Source of the DNA: Chitinilyticum piscinae
GTDB lineage: Bacteria > Pseudomonadota > Gammaproteobacteria > Burkholderiales > Chitinibacteraceae
Direction: 5' to 3'
DNA length: 64,000 bases
NCBI RefSeq assembly: GCF_015223195.1
Contig: NZ_JADFUA010000003.1
Location: 372,001-436,000 of the forward strand
This document shows, one piece after another, positions 42,730 through 51,080 of this stretch. The notes beneath the pieces were generated by a model that was not told the DNA's origin, did no database searches, and saw only the letters and a list, made by a program, of their open reading frames with translations. Numbering within the stretch: position 1 is the stretch's first letter; the number at the start of each line of letters is the position of its first letter. The translations under genes and the position numbers were made by a program.

Positions 42730-42965
42730 TGCCCTTGCAGCAGCCGAGAAACGGAGCAGGCAACAGGGTTTCGCGGGTGAGATGTCTGAGCCCGCAGGGC
42801 GAGTTTCGAACCCGCGCTGTTGCTTGCGAGTATCGCAGGGTACCCGCCACAGGCGGGCTGCGGAACGGGCGCGCCTTGGGGGTGTCGGGGGGCTTGGCAA
42901 GACAAGCCCCCCGACGTGCCGCCGGCACACCGGCAGTTTAACGCCGCGCCGAAGGCGCTAAACAG
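42730..42965. other. GC-rich multi-hairpin region in the fdhD - fdhF-like gap
   Basis: The gap 42599-43087 holds no convincing gene. Within it are nested or serial stems: GCAACAG (42760) with CTGTTGC (42817); CGCGGGT (42772) with ACCCGCG (42810); GCCC-GCA-GGGC (42790-42800); TGCGA-GTA-TCGCA (42825-42837); CCCGCC-ACA-GGCGGG (42843-42857); a perfect 12-bp stem TCGGGGGGCTTG (42885-42896) with 42903-42914; and GCGCC-GAA-GGCGC inside GTTTA/TAAAC (42936-42963). This density suggests a structured RNA or a mobile-element remnant. No T run follows the 12-bp stem. The bases from 42966 to 43087 show nothing recognisable. Confidence 0.55.
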
Positions 42966-43087
42966 ATCACCACCTTCAGCAGCCTATCCATACATGCCAC
43001 TGGATTCCAGCTCTGACCGGAGGAAAGCCCCTTGGGACACCGGAATGACGCACTGAATGTCCGTCAGCGCAGGCCAGACGGCCTCCC

Positions 43088-45319
43088 TCAGCCCCCCACC
43101 AGATACACCGGTATCGCCTTGCTCGCCGGCGTCATCGCTTCCACGTCGTGATAATCCAGCGGCACCAGCGGGTTGGTTTCGGGGAAATAGGCGGCGAGGC
43201 AGCCGCGCGGGATGTCGTGTGGCTGCAGACGGAAATCTTCCACGCGCCGCTCGCCGTCGGTCCACACCGACACGATGTCAACGCGCTGGTCGGGCGCGAG
43301 CCCCTGCGCGGCGATGTCAGCGGCATTGGCGAACAGCACGCGGCGCTCGTTGCGGATGCCGCGGTAGCGGTCGTTCAGCGCGTAGATGGTGGTGTTGTAC
43401 TGGTCGTGGCTGCGCACGGTGGCGAGCGCCAGCAGCTTATGGGGTGTGAGCGCCTGCATCTCGGCAATCACGTCCGGCTGCAGCGCGTGCACCTTGAACT
43501 GCGCCTTGCCTGCCGCCGTTGTCCAGCGCCGCTCGCGCGCACTATTGCCCAGATAGAAGCCACCGGGCGCACGCACGCGGGCGTTGAAATCCTGAAAACC
43601 CGGAACGACCTGCGCGATCAGATCCCGAATGCGGTCGTAATCGGCCACCAGTCCGTCGAAATCGACCGGGCTGTTGGCAAGCGTAGCCTTCGCGATGCCG
43701 GCGACAATCGCCGGCTCGGATAGCAAGTGCGGCGACGCCGGCGGCTTCACCCCACGCGTGAGGTGCACCATGCTCATCGAATCTTCCACCGTGATCTGCT
43801 GCGCCATCCCGCCGGTTTCGTCGACCTCGGTGCGGCCCAGGCAGGGCAGGATCAGCGCGTCGCGGCCGGGCAGCAGGTGGGATCGGTTCAATTTCGTTGT
43901 GATGTGCACGGTGAGGCTCTGGCGGCGCAACCCCGCCCAGGTGCGCGGTGTATCCGGCGTGGCGGCGGCGAAATTGCCGCCCAGCGCGATGAATACCTTG
44001 CCGCGGCCGTCTTCCATCGCGGCAATCGTCTCGACCACATTGCGGCCGTGCGCGATGGGTGGCGTGAAGCCCGCCACCTTGCCGAGGCGCTCCAGAAAGG
44101 CGGTGCTCGGGCGCTCGTTAATGCCCATGGTGCGGTCGCCCTGCACATTGGAATGCCCGCGCACCGGGCAGGCACCTGCGCCGGGCTTGCCCAGATTGCC
44201 CTTCACCAGCAGCGCGTTCACCAGCATCTGGATCGTCGCCACCGCATGCCGGTGCTGGGTGATGCCCATGCCCCAGGTGAAGATGCTGGCGTCGCTGGCC
44301 AGATACAGCGCGCACAGCGCGTCCAGCTGCTCACGGGCGAGGCCGCTGGCCTCGGCCAGCGCATCCCAGCCGGTGGCCAGCACGTCCTCGGCCAGCGCGG
44401 TGAAACCCTCGGTGTGCGCCTCGATAAACGCCTCGTCGTGCGCGCCGGCTTCCAGCACGGCCTTGATCAGCGCCTTAGCGATTGCGAGGTCTCCGCCGAG
44501 CCTGGGCTGGAAATAGTGGCTGGCAATATTGGTCGCGTCGTTCGTCAGCATTTCCAGCGGCTGCTGCGGGTCCTGAAAGCGCAGCAGGCCTGCCTCGCGC
44601 AGCGGGTTGATCACCACGATCTGGCAGCCGCGCTTGGCGGCCTCTCGCAATGTACCCAGCATGCGCGGGTGGTTGGTGGCCGGGTTCTGGCCGAACAGGA
44701 AAATCGCGCTGGCGTGCTCGAAATCGTCCAGCGTCACCGTGCCCTTGCCCACGCCGATGCTGGCATTCAGCGCCCGCCCGCTGGGCTCGTGGCACATGTT
44801 CGAGCAATCGGGGAAATGGTTGCTGCCAAAGAGCCGCACGAACAGTTGATAGAGAAACGCCGTCTCGTTGCCGGTGCGCCCCGAGGTATAGAAATGCGCC
44901 TCGTCCGGTTTGATGGCGCGCAGATGCTCGCCCACCAGCGCAAAGGCCGCGTCCCATGAAATCGGCAGGTACTTGTCGCTGGCCGCGTCATAGCGCATGG
45001 GTTCCGAAAGCCGCCCCTGCTGCTCCAGCGTGTAATCGTCCCAGCCCAGCATTTCAGAGACGGTATGCCGCGCGAAGAAGGCCGCATCGGCCAGCCGGCG
45101 ATCCAGCTCGTGGTTGATCGCCTTCGCGCCGTTCTCGCAGAAATTGATCCGGGTATCCGGCTTGTCCGGCCACGCACAGCCGGGGCAATCAAAGCCGCCG
45201 GGCTGGTTGGCATTCGCCAGCGCAATCACCGCACGCGCCGCATTGGCCGGCTGGATGCTCGCCAGCGTCGCCTTCAACGCCCCCCAGCCACCGGACGGCG
45301 GGGTTTTCGATTCGGACAT
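43088..45319 (-). CDS. FdhF/YdeP-family molybdopterin oxidoreductase
   Basis: A 743-residue enzyme of the DMSO-reductase superfamily, YdeP branch (formate-dehydrogenase-alpha-like). It has only the short N-terminal metal motif CPGCAWPD (Cys45, Cys48) and no full iron-sulfur ligand set, as in YdeP. Cofactor-binding blocks include FYTSGRTGNETAFLYQLFVR, DCSNMCHEPSG, FLFGQNPATNHPRM and a C-terminal molybdopterin domain near SHDQYNTTIYALNDRYRG. E. coli YdeP is linked with acid resistance; the substrate is unknown. It probably needs FdhD, encoded downstream on the same strand. No partner iron-sulfur or cytochrome subunits are nearby. Confidence 0.93.
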   Translation of the reverse strand: MSESKTPPSGGWGALKATLASIQPANAARAVIALANANQPGGFDCPGCAWPDKPDTRINFCENGAKAINHELDRRLADAAFFARHTVSEMLGWDDYTLEQQGRLSEPMRYDAASDKYLPISWDAAFALVGEHLRAIKPDEAHFYTSGRTGNETAFLYQLFVRLFGSNHFPDCSNMCHEPSGRALNASIGVGKGTVTLDDFEHASAIFLFGQNPATNHPRMLGTLREAAKRGCQIVVINPLREAGLLRFQDPQQPLEMLTNDATNIASHYFQPRLGGDLAIAKALIKAVLEAGAHDEAFIEAHTEGFTALAEDVLATGWDALAEASGLAREQLDALCALYLASDASIFTWGMGITQHRHAVATIQMLVNALLVKGNLGKPGAGACPVRGHSNVQGDRTMGINERPSTAFLERLGKVAGFTPPIAHGRNVVETIAAMEDGRGKVFIALGGNFAAATPDTPRTWAGLRRQSLTVHITTKLNRSHLLPGRDALILPCLGRTEVDETGGMAQQITVEDSMSMVHLTRGVKPPASPHLLSEPAIVAGIAKATLANSPVDFDGLVADYDRIRDLIAQVVPGFQDFNARVRAPGGFYLGNSARERRWTTAAGKAQFKVHALQPDVIAEMQALTPHKLLALATVRSHDQYNTTIYALNDRYRGIRNERRVLFANAADIAAQGLAPDQRVDIVSVWTDGERRVEDFRLQPHDIPRGCLAAYFPETNPLVPLDYHDVEAMTPASKAIPVYLVGG

Positions 45320-45606
45320 GTGCAGCTCCCGGCAAAGGTGGAAGTGGGCAGTGTAACTGGAGCGCTGTATTCAGTGGCAATGGACTGGCCGCGGCTAAGC
45401 AGCGAGTAAAGCATACGCTTGAATGTACTTACTGGAAACGCGCGCCAATCATAGCCTGGTGGCGTACACCCAATACCTCCCAAGCATCAGCAAATGAACA
45501 ACTGGTGTAGCGGCAAAAATACCACACACACGCATTTCAAACCGACACCACAACTCAAATAACAATACAATCATTTGATCGCACAAAATAAACTAACTAA
45601 CCTGCA

Positions 45607-46701
45607 ATGAGCCAAGAAAAATCATCTACCAAATCAGAAATACAGAAAATGGCAATACAACATTCACAAGAAATTAAAACAACATTCGCAGCCGCCGCTG
45701 CAATTGCAATGTTATATTTATTCATAAACCCGCCCTTGGCCGCCCAAAAAAAAACAACAGGAGAATTCATAAGAGACAAAATAACCCAAATCGACAACGC
45801 CTTCAGCACCAGCAACCCCAATTATGCCAGCGCATTTATCATATTCGAACAAATCACGGCCTGCGAAAAAATACTAAACAACAACAAATCGATTGGAAAA
45901 ACCTCGCCTGAAGCATTGAGCGACTTCAAAAAAGCCATACTCGAACTACCGACCACCGCAAGTAAAGAATCTATACTCACCAACCAACTTAACATTGCAA
46001 CAAAAAATACAACCGAATGCCAGAAAGAACTTGGCACCATCAAGGAAACCCTACAAACAAGATCAACAAATACAAACATCAATTTCAATACAATCTGCAC
46101 AATACTGATAGCACTATTCGTACCAATTTTCGCCCTTCTCGGCGCATTTATAGCTCGAGACCAAAAAATAGCCGAGTTTAGACAGGCTTGGATCGACAGA
46201 ATCCGAGAATACGCAAAAAAACTAGAATCCCGAGAACCAAAAAGAGTCGGTGCAACATTACGAGAATTCAGAATAGAATTAAACGAGGACAACCACCCTG
46301 AAAGCATCGACAGGCGGCTTATAGACGCCATCTCATATTATGAGAAAGAAATAAACAACAAAACTTATAACAGAAAAAATAACGAAAAATTATTAGGCAA
46401 CATCAGGCAACACACAAAATCAGCAATAAAGCAAGAATGGGAAATAATCAAGCACGGCGAACTCACAACACGAATAACCCGTCACTCAATAATTATTTTT
46501 ACGCTTTATTTTTTTATTACACTACTAACAATTAACCACCAGACAACACAGACAATAATCGCACTCACCCTCACATCGTTCATTTACTACCTACTCAATC
46601 GGAAAATAATTCACGAAACAGCAAAAACAATATGGAGCAAAGCTACCTTTAAAAATAATTCAAAACAAAAGAACAATCCGAACCTAGTAAAAACTATCTA
46701 A
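45607..46701 (+). CDS. AT-rich membrane protein, probably horizontally acquired
   Basis: A 364-residue protein whose DNA is strongly A-rich (AAA, AAT, ATA codons dominate) against flanks rich in GC, marking it as foreign. Predicted membrane segments: about 27-42, 155-180, 297-315 and 318-338. Between them are two charged helical regions rich in Lys/Glu/Asn; that around 200-280 (REYAKKLESREPKRVGATLREFRIEL) may be cytoplasmic. No family was recognised. There is no good ribosome site before the ATG, but A/T-rich DNA upstream (45530-45600) could be a promoter. A membrane effector of a defence or mobile element is possible, without direct evidence. Confidence 0.75.
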   Translation: MSQEKSSTKSEIQKMAIQHSQEIKTTFAAAAAIAMLYLFINPPLAAQKKTTGEFIRDKITQIDNAFSTSNPNYASAFIIFEQITACEKILNNNKSIGKTSPEALSDFKKAILELPTTASKESILTNQLNIATKNTTECQKELGTIKETLQTRSTNTNINFNTICTILIALFVPIFALLGAFIARDQKIAEFRQAWIDRIREYAKKLESREPKRVGATLREFRIELNEDNHPESIDRRLIDAISYYEKEINNKTYNRKNNEKLLGNIRQHTKSAIKQEWEIIKHGELTTRITRHSIIIFTLYFFITLLTINHQTTQTIIALTLTSFIYYLLNRKIIHETAKTIWSKATFKNNSKQKNNPNLVKTI

Positions 46702-47085
46702 TCCCGACGCGGCCGTCTCTTGCTGCAGGCGATTGCGGATTTCGATTATGACGGCGCGTGCATCGACGCGGCGCGCAGCCGCAAAGAGCTGTACGCCAGC
46801 TGCACGGCGCCGGTGCGCAAGTGGGGCGGATTTTTCGCGCGCAAGACGGTGATTTCGTCCAGCCAGATCCTGCACATGATCATTCCCGTCGGCCACCTGC
46901 AGCCGGCGCACGCGAAGATGCTGGGCTTTTTCCTCGGCTATCTGGACGACGATTTCGCCTACCGCGCGCAGCCAAGCAATCTGCCGCAGCCCGGCGACGA
47001 TGCCTGTACGGCGCAGTTCAAGCGCTTGGTGTTCGCCGCGACGCAGGCCGGCATCCGCGGTGTGCCGGTGTTCATGGATACCTGA
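46702..47085 (+). pseudogene. 3' remnant of a GC-rich gene cut by the AT-rich insertion
   Basis: Immediately after the stop of the AT-rich gene the base composition returns to host-like GC and an open frame of about 127 codons runs to a stop at 47085. It has no ATG near its beginning (only TTG at 46720) and no ribosome site. The sequence (for example WGGFFARKTVISSSQILHMIIP and ending GIRGVPVFMDT) looks like a folded protein's C-terminal part, of a family I do not recognise. No matching 5' half is visible before 45607. An intact short gene with a TTG start is the alternative. Confidence 0.6.
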
Positions 47086-47104
47086 TCGCCCGGCATGGCT
47101 GCCA

Positions 47105-47136
47105 TAAAAAAACCGGCCACAAGGCCGGTTTTTTGT
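47105..47136. terminator. Bidirectional intrinsic terminator
   Basis: AAAAAAACCGGCC (47106-47118), loop ACAA, GGCCGGTTTTTT (47123-47134). The A and T runs make it active on both strands, ending the remnant on the plus strand and the convergent gene at 47149. Confidence 0.95.
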
Positions 47137-47148
47137 TGCCGCTGCCGC

Positions 47149-47955
47149 TTATTCGGCGGGCTTGCGATACAGATCACGCATGGCATCCAGCGTCGGCGCC
47201 TTGGGTGTGGTCTGGGCGATGATGAATTCGGTGGACGATTGCAGCGGCTGGCCATCCAGCAGCGCGGCAAACTGGCGGAAGAATTCTTCCTCGCGCGGGA
47301 TGCCGCTATCAGGAATCGCCACGCTGAAAATCGTTTGTACCTTGCCCGGCTCGCCCAGCAGGGTGCGGATGTAATTGAGATTGCCGCACAGGCTGCCCCA
47401 GGATTGGCGCTCGTCGGCATTCAGCGTTTTCAGGCGCTTCTGGAAGGCCTGCACTTTCTGTTTGCCGAATTCGCGCTGCAGTTCACCCTGGCTGATGCCT
47501 TGCAGATAATGGCAGTCGCGCAGCGAAATCAGCGGCACGGCCGGGTCAACTGCTACATTTTCCTGCACCGGATGTTGCTGCTGGTAGGCTGCGATGATCT
47601 GGCGGTGCTCGGCCAGCATGCTTTGCGAAGGGGCATTTTCGGTCTGCACATAGATCGACCACAGCTTGCCGGCCTGATCGAAGTAGACGTTGATCTCGCT
47701 GGCTTTGCGGCTTTCGAATGCTTTGGGCAGGCCGGTCAGCGGCGTATTCAGCGGCAGGCTGTAGGCATTCCTGTACGAGGACGTGGCCGAGGGTTGCAGC
47801 GTGCCATAGAGGGCCTCGACCTGCTTCTTGCTCATGCCGAAGTTCAGGCCGAGATAGCTTTCAGCCAGCGCCGCAGCGGAAAACGCGCAGCAGGCGCCCA
47901 GAAGGGCGAGCCGGGACAGCGCCGGCGCGCCGAAAAGTCGTGTAATGGCTGACAT
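47149..47955 (-). CDS. Exported protein of unknown function
   Basis: A 268-residue product with a signal peptide (hydrophobic LALLGACCAFSAAALA, cleavage near residue 31) and a mature domain beginning ESYLGLNFGMSKKQVEALYG, the kind of short repeat-like opening found in small periplasmic domains that measure distance from a precursor. Two cysteines (in RDCHYL and GSLCGNL) may form a disulfide. No known enzyme motif is seen. Codon use and GC match the host, so it is a resident gene, divergent from the exported protein at 48126. Confidence 0.75.
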   Translation of the reverse strand: MSAITRLFGAPALSRLALLGACCAFSAAALAESYLGLNFGMSKKQVEALYGTLQPSATSSYRNAYSLPLNTPLTGLPKAFESRKASEINVYFDQAGKLWSIYVQTENAPSQSMLAEHRQIIAAYQQQHPVQENVAVDPAVPLISLRDCHYLQGISQGELQREFGKQKVQAFQKRLKTLNADERQSWGSLCGNLNYIRTLLGEPGKVQTIFSVAIPDSGIPREEEFFRQFAALLDGQPLQSSTEFIIAQTTPKAPTLDAMRDLYRKPAE

Positions 47956-48125
47956 GATTATGCAATGACCTGCGTTACTGGAATAAGGCGATACTATGCC
48001 TTAACTTACACAACAAATAAATAATCGTTAACCTTTGGCGCTCGCCAGCTGGCCGGCACACGCGGCATAGTGCCGGATGTGCAGACCTTGCCCGCACCAG
48101 TTTCCCCTTACCCCGACCCGATACT

Positions 48126-48926
48126 ATGCCCCCTATTGCCCGATTCCTGCCCTCCCTCCTCCTGCCGGCATTGCTGCTGGCCACGGCGAAGGCCGCCGAG
48201 CCACAGGCCACGCCAGCGCAATGCCTGTTGCCGGCGCAGGGGGGCAGCGCCGTGCCGGACAAGGCGGGCTGGTTCGATCTGGAAAAATGCCTGCAGAAGG
48301 CAGGCAGTCCGAATTTCAGCCGCAAGGGCAAGACGCTGACAGTGCCACTGGCCAACGGCAAGTCGGTGCAGTTCAAGGACAACCGCCGCGAAGGCGAGAC
48401 GTACGCGGCCTACACCTACGCGGGCTATGAGCCGGTGAGCGGCCTGCATGCGGTAACGTTTACCGGCTACGAATGGGGCAATGTGCAGCGCATCGACCAT
48501 GCCAGCGGCATGCGCTTCGAGATGATCGGCGAGCTGGGCATTTCACCGGATCGCCAGTGGGCGCTGGGGCTGGATGGCAGCGGCAGCATTTTCGGCTGCG
48601 AGCGCCCGCCGCTGGCGATGTATCGCATCCCCGCGCGCGGCCAGCCGGGCAAGGCGCAGCAGGTGCCGGTGGGCGGCGGGCTGGGTGCGGCCAGCGCCAC
48701 CGGCAGCGACTGCAGCGCCGCCCCTGCAGTGGGGCTGCAGTATGTGGTGCCGGTCAAGGCCCGCTGGCTGGCGCCGGATCGCGTGCAGATCCAGTGGGAA
48801 GGCTACAACGACCCCGACGCGCAAACCCCGCGCAACACCGACAGCACCGTGCTGACGCGGCAGGGCGAGCAGTGGCTGCCGGATCACCTGCCCTTCAGCA
48901 GCAGGCGCGCGAAGCCGGCACGCTGA
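48126..48926 (+). CDS. Exported protein of unknown function
   Basis: A 266-residue product with a signal peptide (FLPSLLLPALLLATAKAAE). The mature part has conserved-looking aromatic and Gly patterns (GYEPVSGLHAVTFTGYEWGN, GLDGSGSIFGCERPPLAMY) and four to five cysteines that could form disulfides (QCLL, EKCLQ, FGCE, SDCS). No family recognised. Its last codons overlap the start of a broken solute-binding-protein remnant in another frame, which suggests that the end of this gene was created or altered by the rearrangement that left the remnant there. Confidence 0.7.
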   Translation: MPPIARFLPSLLLPALLLATAKAAEPQATPAQCLLPAQGGSAVPDKAGWFDLEKCLQKAGSPNFSRKGKTLTVPLANGKSVQFKDNRREGETYAAYTYAGYEPVSGLHAVTFTGYEWGNVQRIDHASGMRFEMIGELGISPDRQWALGLDGSGSIFGCERPPLAMYRIPARGQPGKAQQVPVGGGLGAASATGSDCSAAPAVGLQYVVPVKARWLAPDRVQIQWEGYNDPDAQTPRNTDSTVLTRQGEQWLPDHLPFSSRRAKPAR

Positions 48927-49053
48927 ACCCGCTGGATTACCGCCCGGTGTTTCGTGACCGCTTGATCCGGGATGACTTCAATGCCGGGCTGGAGCAGCTG
49001 AAAAAACCGGCCGCTATCAGGCCATCTACGACAAATATCTGAAAGGGCTGTGA
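48919..49053 (+). pseudogene. 3' remnant of a family 3 solute-binding-protein gene, frameshifted
   Basis: Overlapping the end of the previous gene, one frame encodes PLDYRPVFRDRLIRDDF and GLEQLKK, and after a shift at the A run near 49003 the next frame continues GRYQAIYDKYLKGL and stops at 49053. Together these read as the last helix region of a periplasmic amino-acid-binding protein (xGxYxxIYxKYL ending). The 5' part is absent. Either the run AAAAAA caused the frameshift, or it is a sequencing slip in a gene fragment. Confidence 0.6.
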
Positions 49054-49070
49054 ACCAGCCCCATGGCAAT

Positions 49071-49120
49071 GGGTATACCGCCAAAACCCTGGCCATCAAA
49101 AAAGCCACAGCCTTATACCC
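49071..49120. repeat. 50-bp dispersed repeat copy
   Basis: GGGTAT at 49071 and ATACCC ending at 49120, with an ATGGGTATA/TATACCCAT extension outward and inward and a central GGCC-ATCAAAAAA-GCC. It lies between the remnant and the convergent gene. Confidence 0.75.
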
Positions 49121-49147
49121 ATCACCATGCACCGGTCGCGGCCGCGC

Positions 49148-49459
49148 TCAGCGCGCGTTGCACTGCTTCAGCAGTGCGGCATTCTCGCTTTTCGACCACG
49201 TCATCCCTGCATCGTTGTAGTAATACTCCAGCGGGCCGACCTGGCGCGCCAGCTCGCGGCAGACCTTCATGTTCAGCCCGCGCCCGTAGGGGCCCGTCAG
49301 CTGGCAGGTGCCACCGGAACACTGCCAGCTCAGACCGAAGGTATTCACCGTTCCCGAGAACGTGGTGCCGGCGTACCAGGTATGCACTTCGGTATCGGGA
49401 TTGCCGGCAAATGCGGGCAGACTGGCGGCAAGCAGCAAACTGAGCAGCAGACGGGACAT
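49148..49459 (-). CDS. Small exported protein of unknown function
   Basis: A 103-residue product. The ATG at 49459 follows GGAGTTCCTC and opens a signal peptide (LLLSLLLAASLPAFAG); a longer upstream frame is rejected because it would place the signal internally. The mature 83 residues contain four cysteines (CSGGTC, VCREL, KQCNAR), enough for two disulfides, and begin with NPDTEVHTWYAG. No family recognised. Small, Cys-containing and periplasmic, it could be a binding or inhibitor protein. Confidence 0.75.
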   Translation of the reverse strand: MSRLLLSLLLAASLPAFAGNPDTEVHTWYAGTTFSGTVNTFGLSWQCSGGTCQLTGPYGRGLNMKVCRELARQVGPLEYYYNDAGMTWSKSENAALLKQCNAR

Positions 49460-49580
49460 GAGGAACTCCAGTAAGGGAATGAGAGGCAGCCCACAAACAC
49501 GGGGCGACCTGTTGGTTATAGCCGCTGCAGGCGCTGCCGGCATGCTATTCTGCCCAGCCTTGCACCATCCTTTCCGACGC

Positions 49581-50378
49581 ATGCGAGTTGCCCGCCCTGA
49601 CTGGCCCTTCCCCTGTCATCTGCTGCTGATCACGCTGCTGCTGGCACTGCTACAGCTGCTGTCCGGCTGCGGCAATCCCGGCGATGGCCGTTACTATCCC
49701 GAGGAGCCGGCCTCCGCAGTCGCTTCCGCCCCCTTCACGCTCAACGGGGTGTGGTTTCCTGCCGGCAGCATCACCTTCCGCTATGAATCCAGCCCCGCCG
49801 ACATCAGCCATGCCTATGCGCTGCAGCCGGTGTGGCTGGATGGGCTATCGCTGATCGGCCTGAACAATCGCGCCGACACCGAACTCTTCCTCACGCACCC
49901 GCAGCTGGTCGAGGGCTGGCCCTGCCTGGAAAAAGTAACGGCGCGCCTGGAAGAGGGCAAGGTGCATCTTGCTTACTGCACCCTGCCAACCGGTACGACC
50001 GTACACGGCATCCCGATGGCGGCCGATACCCGGGTAAGCCACACCGACGCCGCCTCACTGGTATGGCGCTGGGAAATCAGCTGGCAAAGTGACGGACAAG
50101 GCTGGCGGGGCAGCTATTTCTGCGGGGAACAGTACACCCGCATGTCTGCGCTCGGCCTGTCCCATATCGCCAAATTCGATATGGAGCTGGACGAGCAGCG
50201 GCAGCTCAATTCGATCAGCATCAATTACTGCGAACCGCGTAACGGTGAGTGGGAGCAGAAACAACTGTCCATCGATTGCCTGAACGCGCCGGAAACTCAC
50301 CCGGCGCTGTGCCAGCGCAACAACTCCGCCAGTGCACCGGCCTCCGCCACGGCGAAAGCCGGCCGCCAGCCCGACTAG
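49581..50378 (+). CDS. Putative lipoprotein of unknown function
   Basis: A 265-residue product starting MRVARPDWPFPCHLL and with a hydrophobic run ending in LLSGC, a lipobox with the acyl-Cys near residue 30; the Asn-Pro-Gly after it does not favour inner-membrane retention. The mature protein is rich in beta-forming residues and contains several Cys (WPCLEK, AYCTL, YFCGE, NYCEP, IDCLN, ALCQR). A Pro/Ala-rich tail ends it. No family recognised. The start is uncertain, as no ribosome site is seen. Confidence 0.65.
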   Translation: MRVARPDWPFPCHLLLITLLLALLQLLSGCGNPGDGRYYPEEPASAVASAPFTLNGVWFPAGSITFRYESSPADISHAYALQPVWLDGLSLIGLNNRADTELFLTHPQLVEGWPCLEKVTARLEEGKVHLAYCTLPTGTTVHGIPMAADTRVSHTDAASLVWRWEISWQSDGQGWRGSYFCGEQYTRMSALGLSHIAKFDMELDEQRQLNSISINYCEPRNGEWEQKQLSIDCLNAPETHPALCQRNNSASAPASATAKAGRQPD

Positions 50379-50573
50379 CCCGGCGGGCTAGATCCGGAAG
50401 CACACCGAGCAAGAAGCCAGCGGCTACTGGCACCCCGTCAGCGGTCATAAAGCCGGGGGCAGCGGCGTGGCAAATCAGAAAGCACGGATATTTGCCGCAC
50501 GCCGGTGAAACATGCGGGCAAGGCCAAGTGCGCGTAACATGGCAGCCCGATTGCCCTCTTGCGGATTTGCCCT

Positions 50574-50936
50574 TTGAAAAACGAAGCCCTGTCCACCGAT
50601 GCCCTCGAAGCCCTGACCGAAGTCTCCCGCGGTCTGCGCAGCCGCCGCCTGAGCCCGCGCGTGTTCAAGCACATCAAGCAGCTCACCGGCCTGAAGTACA
50701 CGCAGTACAACCGCAACGGCATCCCCGAGATCACCGAAAAAGGCGTGCAGGCGCTGTTCCTGAAATGCTGCATCGACACGCTGCGCCTGCTGCAGCGCAA
50801 TCCGCAGGCTGGCGTGGATCTGCGTGCGCGCGATTTCCTGCTGCGCAAGGGCCATCTGGAAGCGCTGCCCGAAGGCGGCTATGCCGTGACCACCAAGGGT
50901 GCGGAATCGCTGGTCGACATCGATCAGCAGTCCTGA
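50574..50936 (+). CDS. Hypothetical protein, about 120 residues
   Basis: An open frame without an ATG; TTG at 50574 (alternative TTG at 50559) would give MKNEALSTDALEALTEVSRGL. The product is basic and helical with a pattern (RNGIPEITEKGVQALFLKC, FLLRKGHLEALPEGGYAVTTKGAESL) reminiscent of a winged-helix-like fold, including a final strand-turn-strand. Composition and third-position GC are host-like. No family or partner was recognised. Confidence 0.55.
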   Translation: MKNEALSTDALEALTEVSRGLRSRRLSPRVFKHIKQLTGLKYTQYNRNGIPEITEKGVQALFLKCCIDTLRLLQRNPQAGVDLRARDFLLRKGHLEALPEGGYAVTTKGAESLVDIDQQS

Positions 50937-51080
50937 CCTCCACCCGATCAGCCCGCTTCCCCGCATCATGCCAGTAAGCGCCGACCTACACGGCCGGTCA
51001 ACGGTGCGCAAGTCAGGATAAAACCTGGGCGGCCAAGCGGCGCATACTGCCTGCAGATTCATCCTCTCCGGAGACCGGTG

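Noticed and set aside
42588-42941. Short open frames on both strands in the hairpin region
   Set aside because: Each lacks a ribosome site, overlaps strong stems, and translates to low-complexity Arg/Pro-rich sequence, so they are not called as genes.
45413-45478. Possible extra copy of the dispersed repeat (ATACGC ... ATACCT)
   Set aside because: The two hexamers are 60 bp apart rather than 53 and no inner arm is visible, so it does not meet the pattern.
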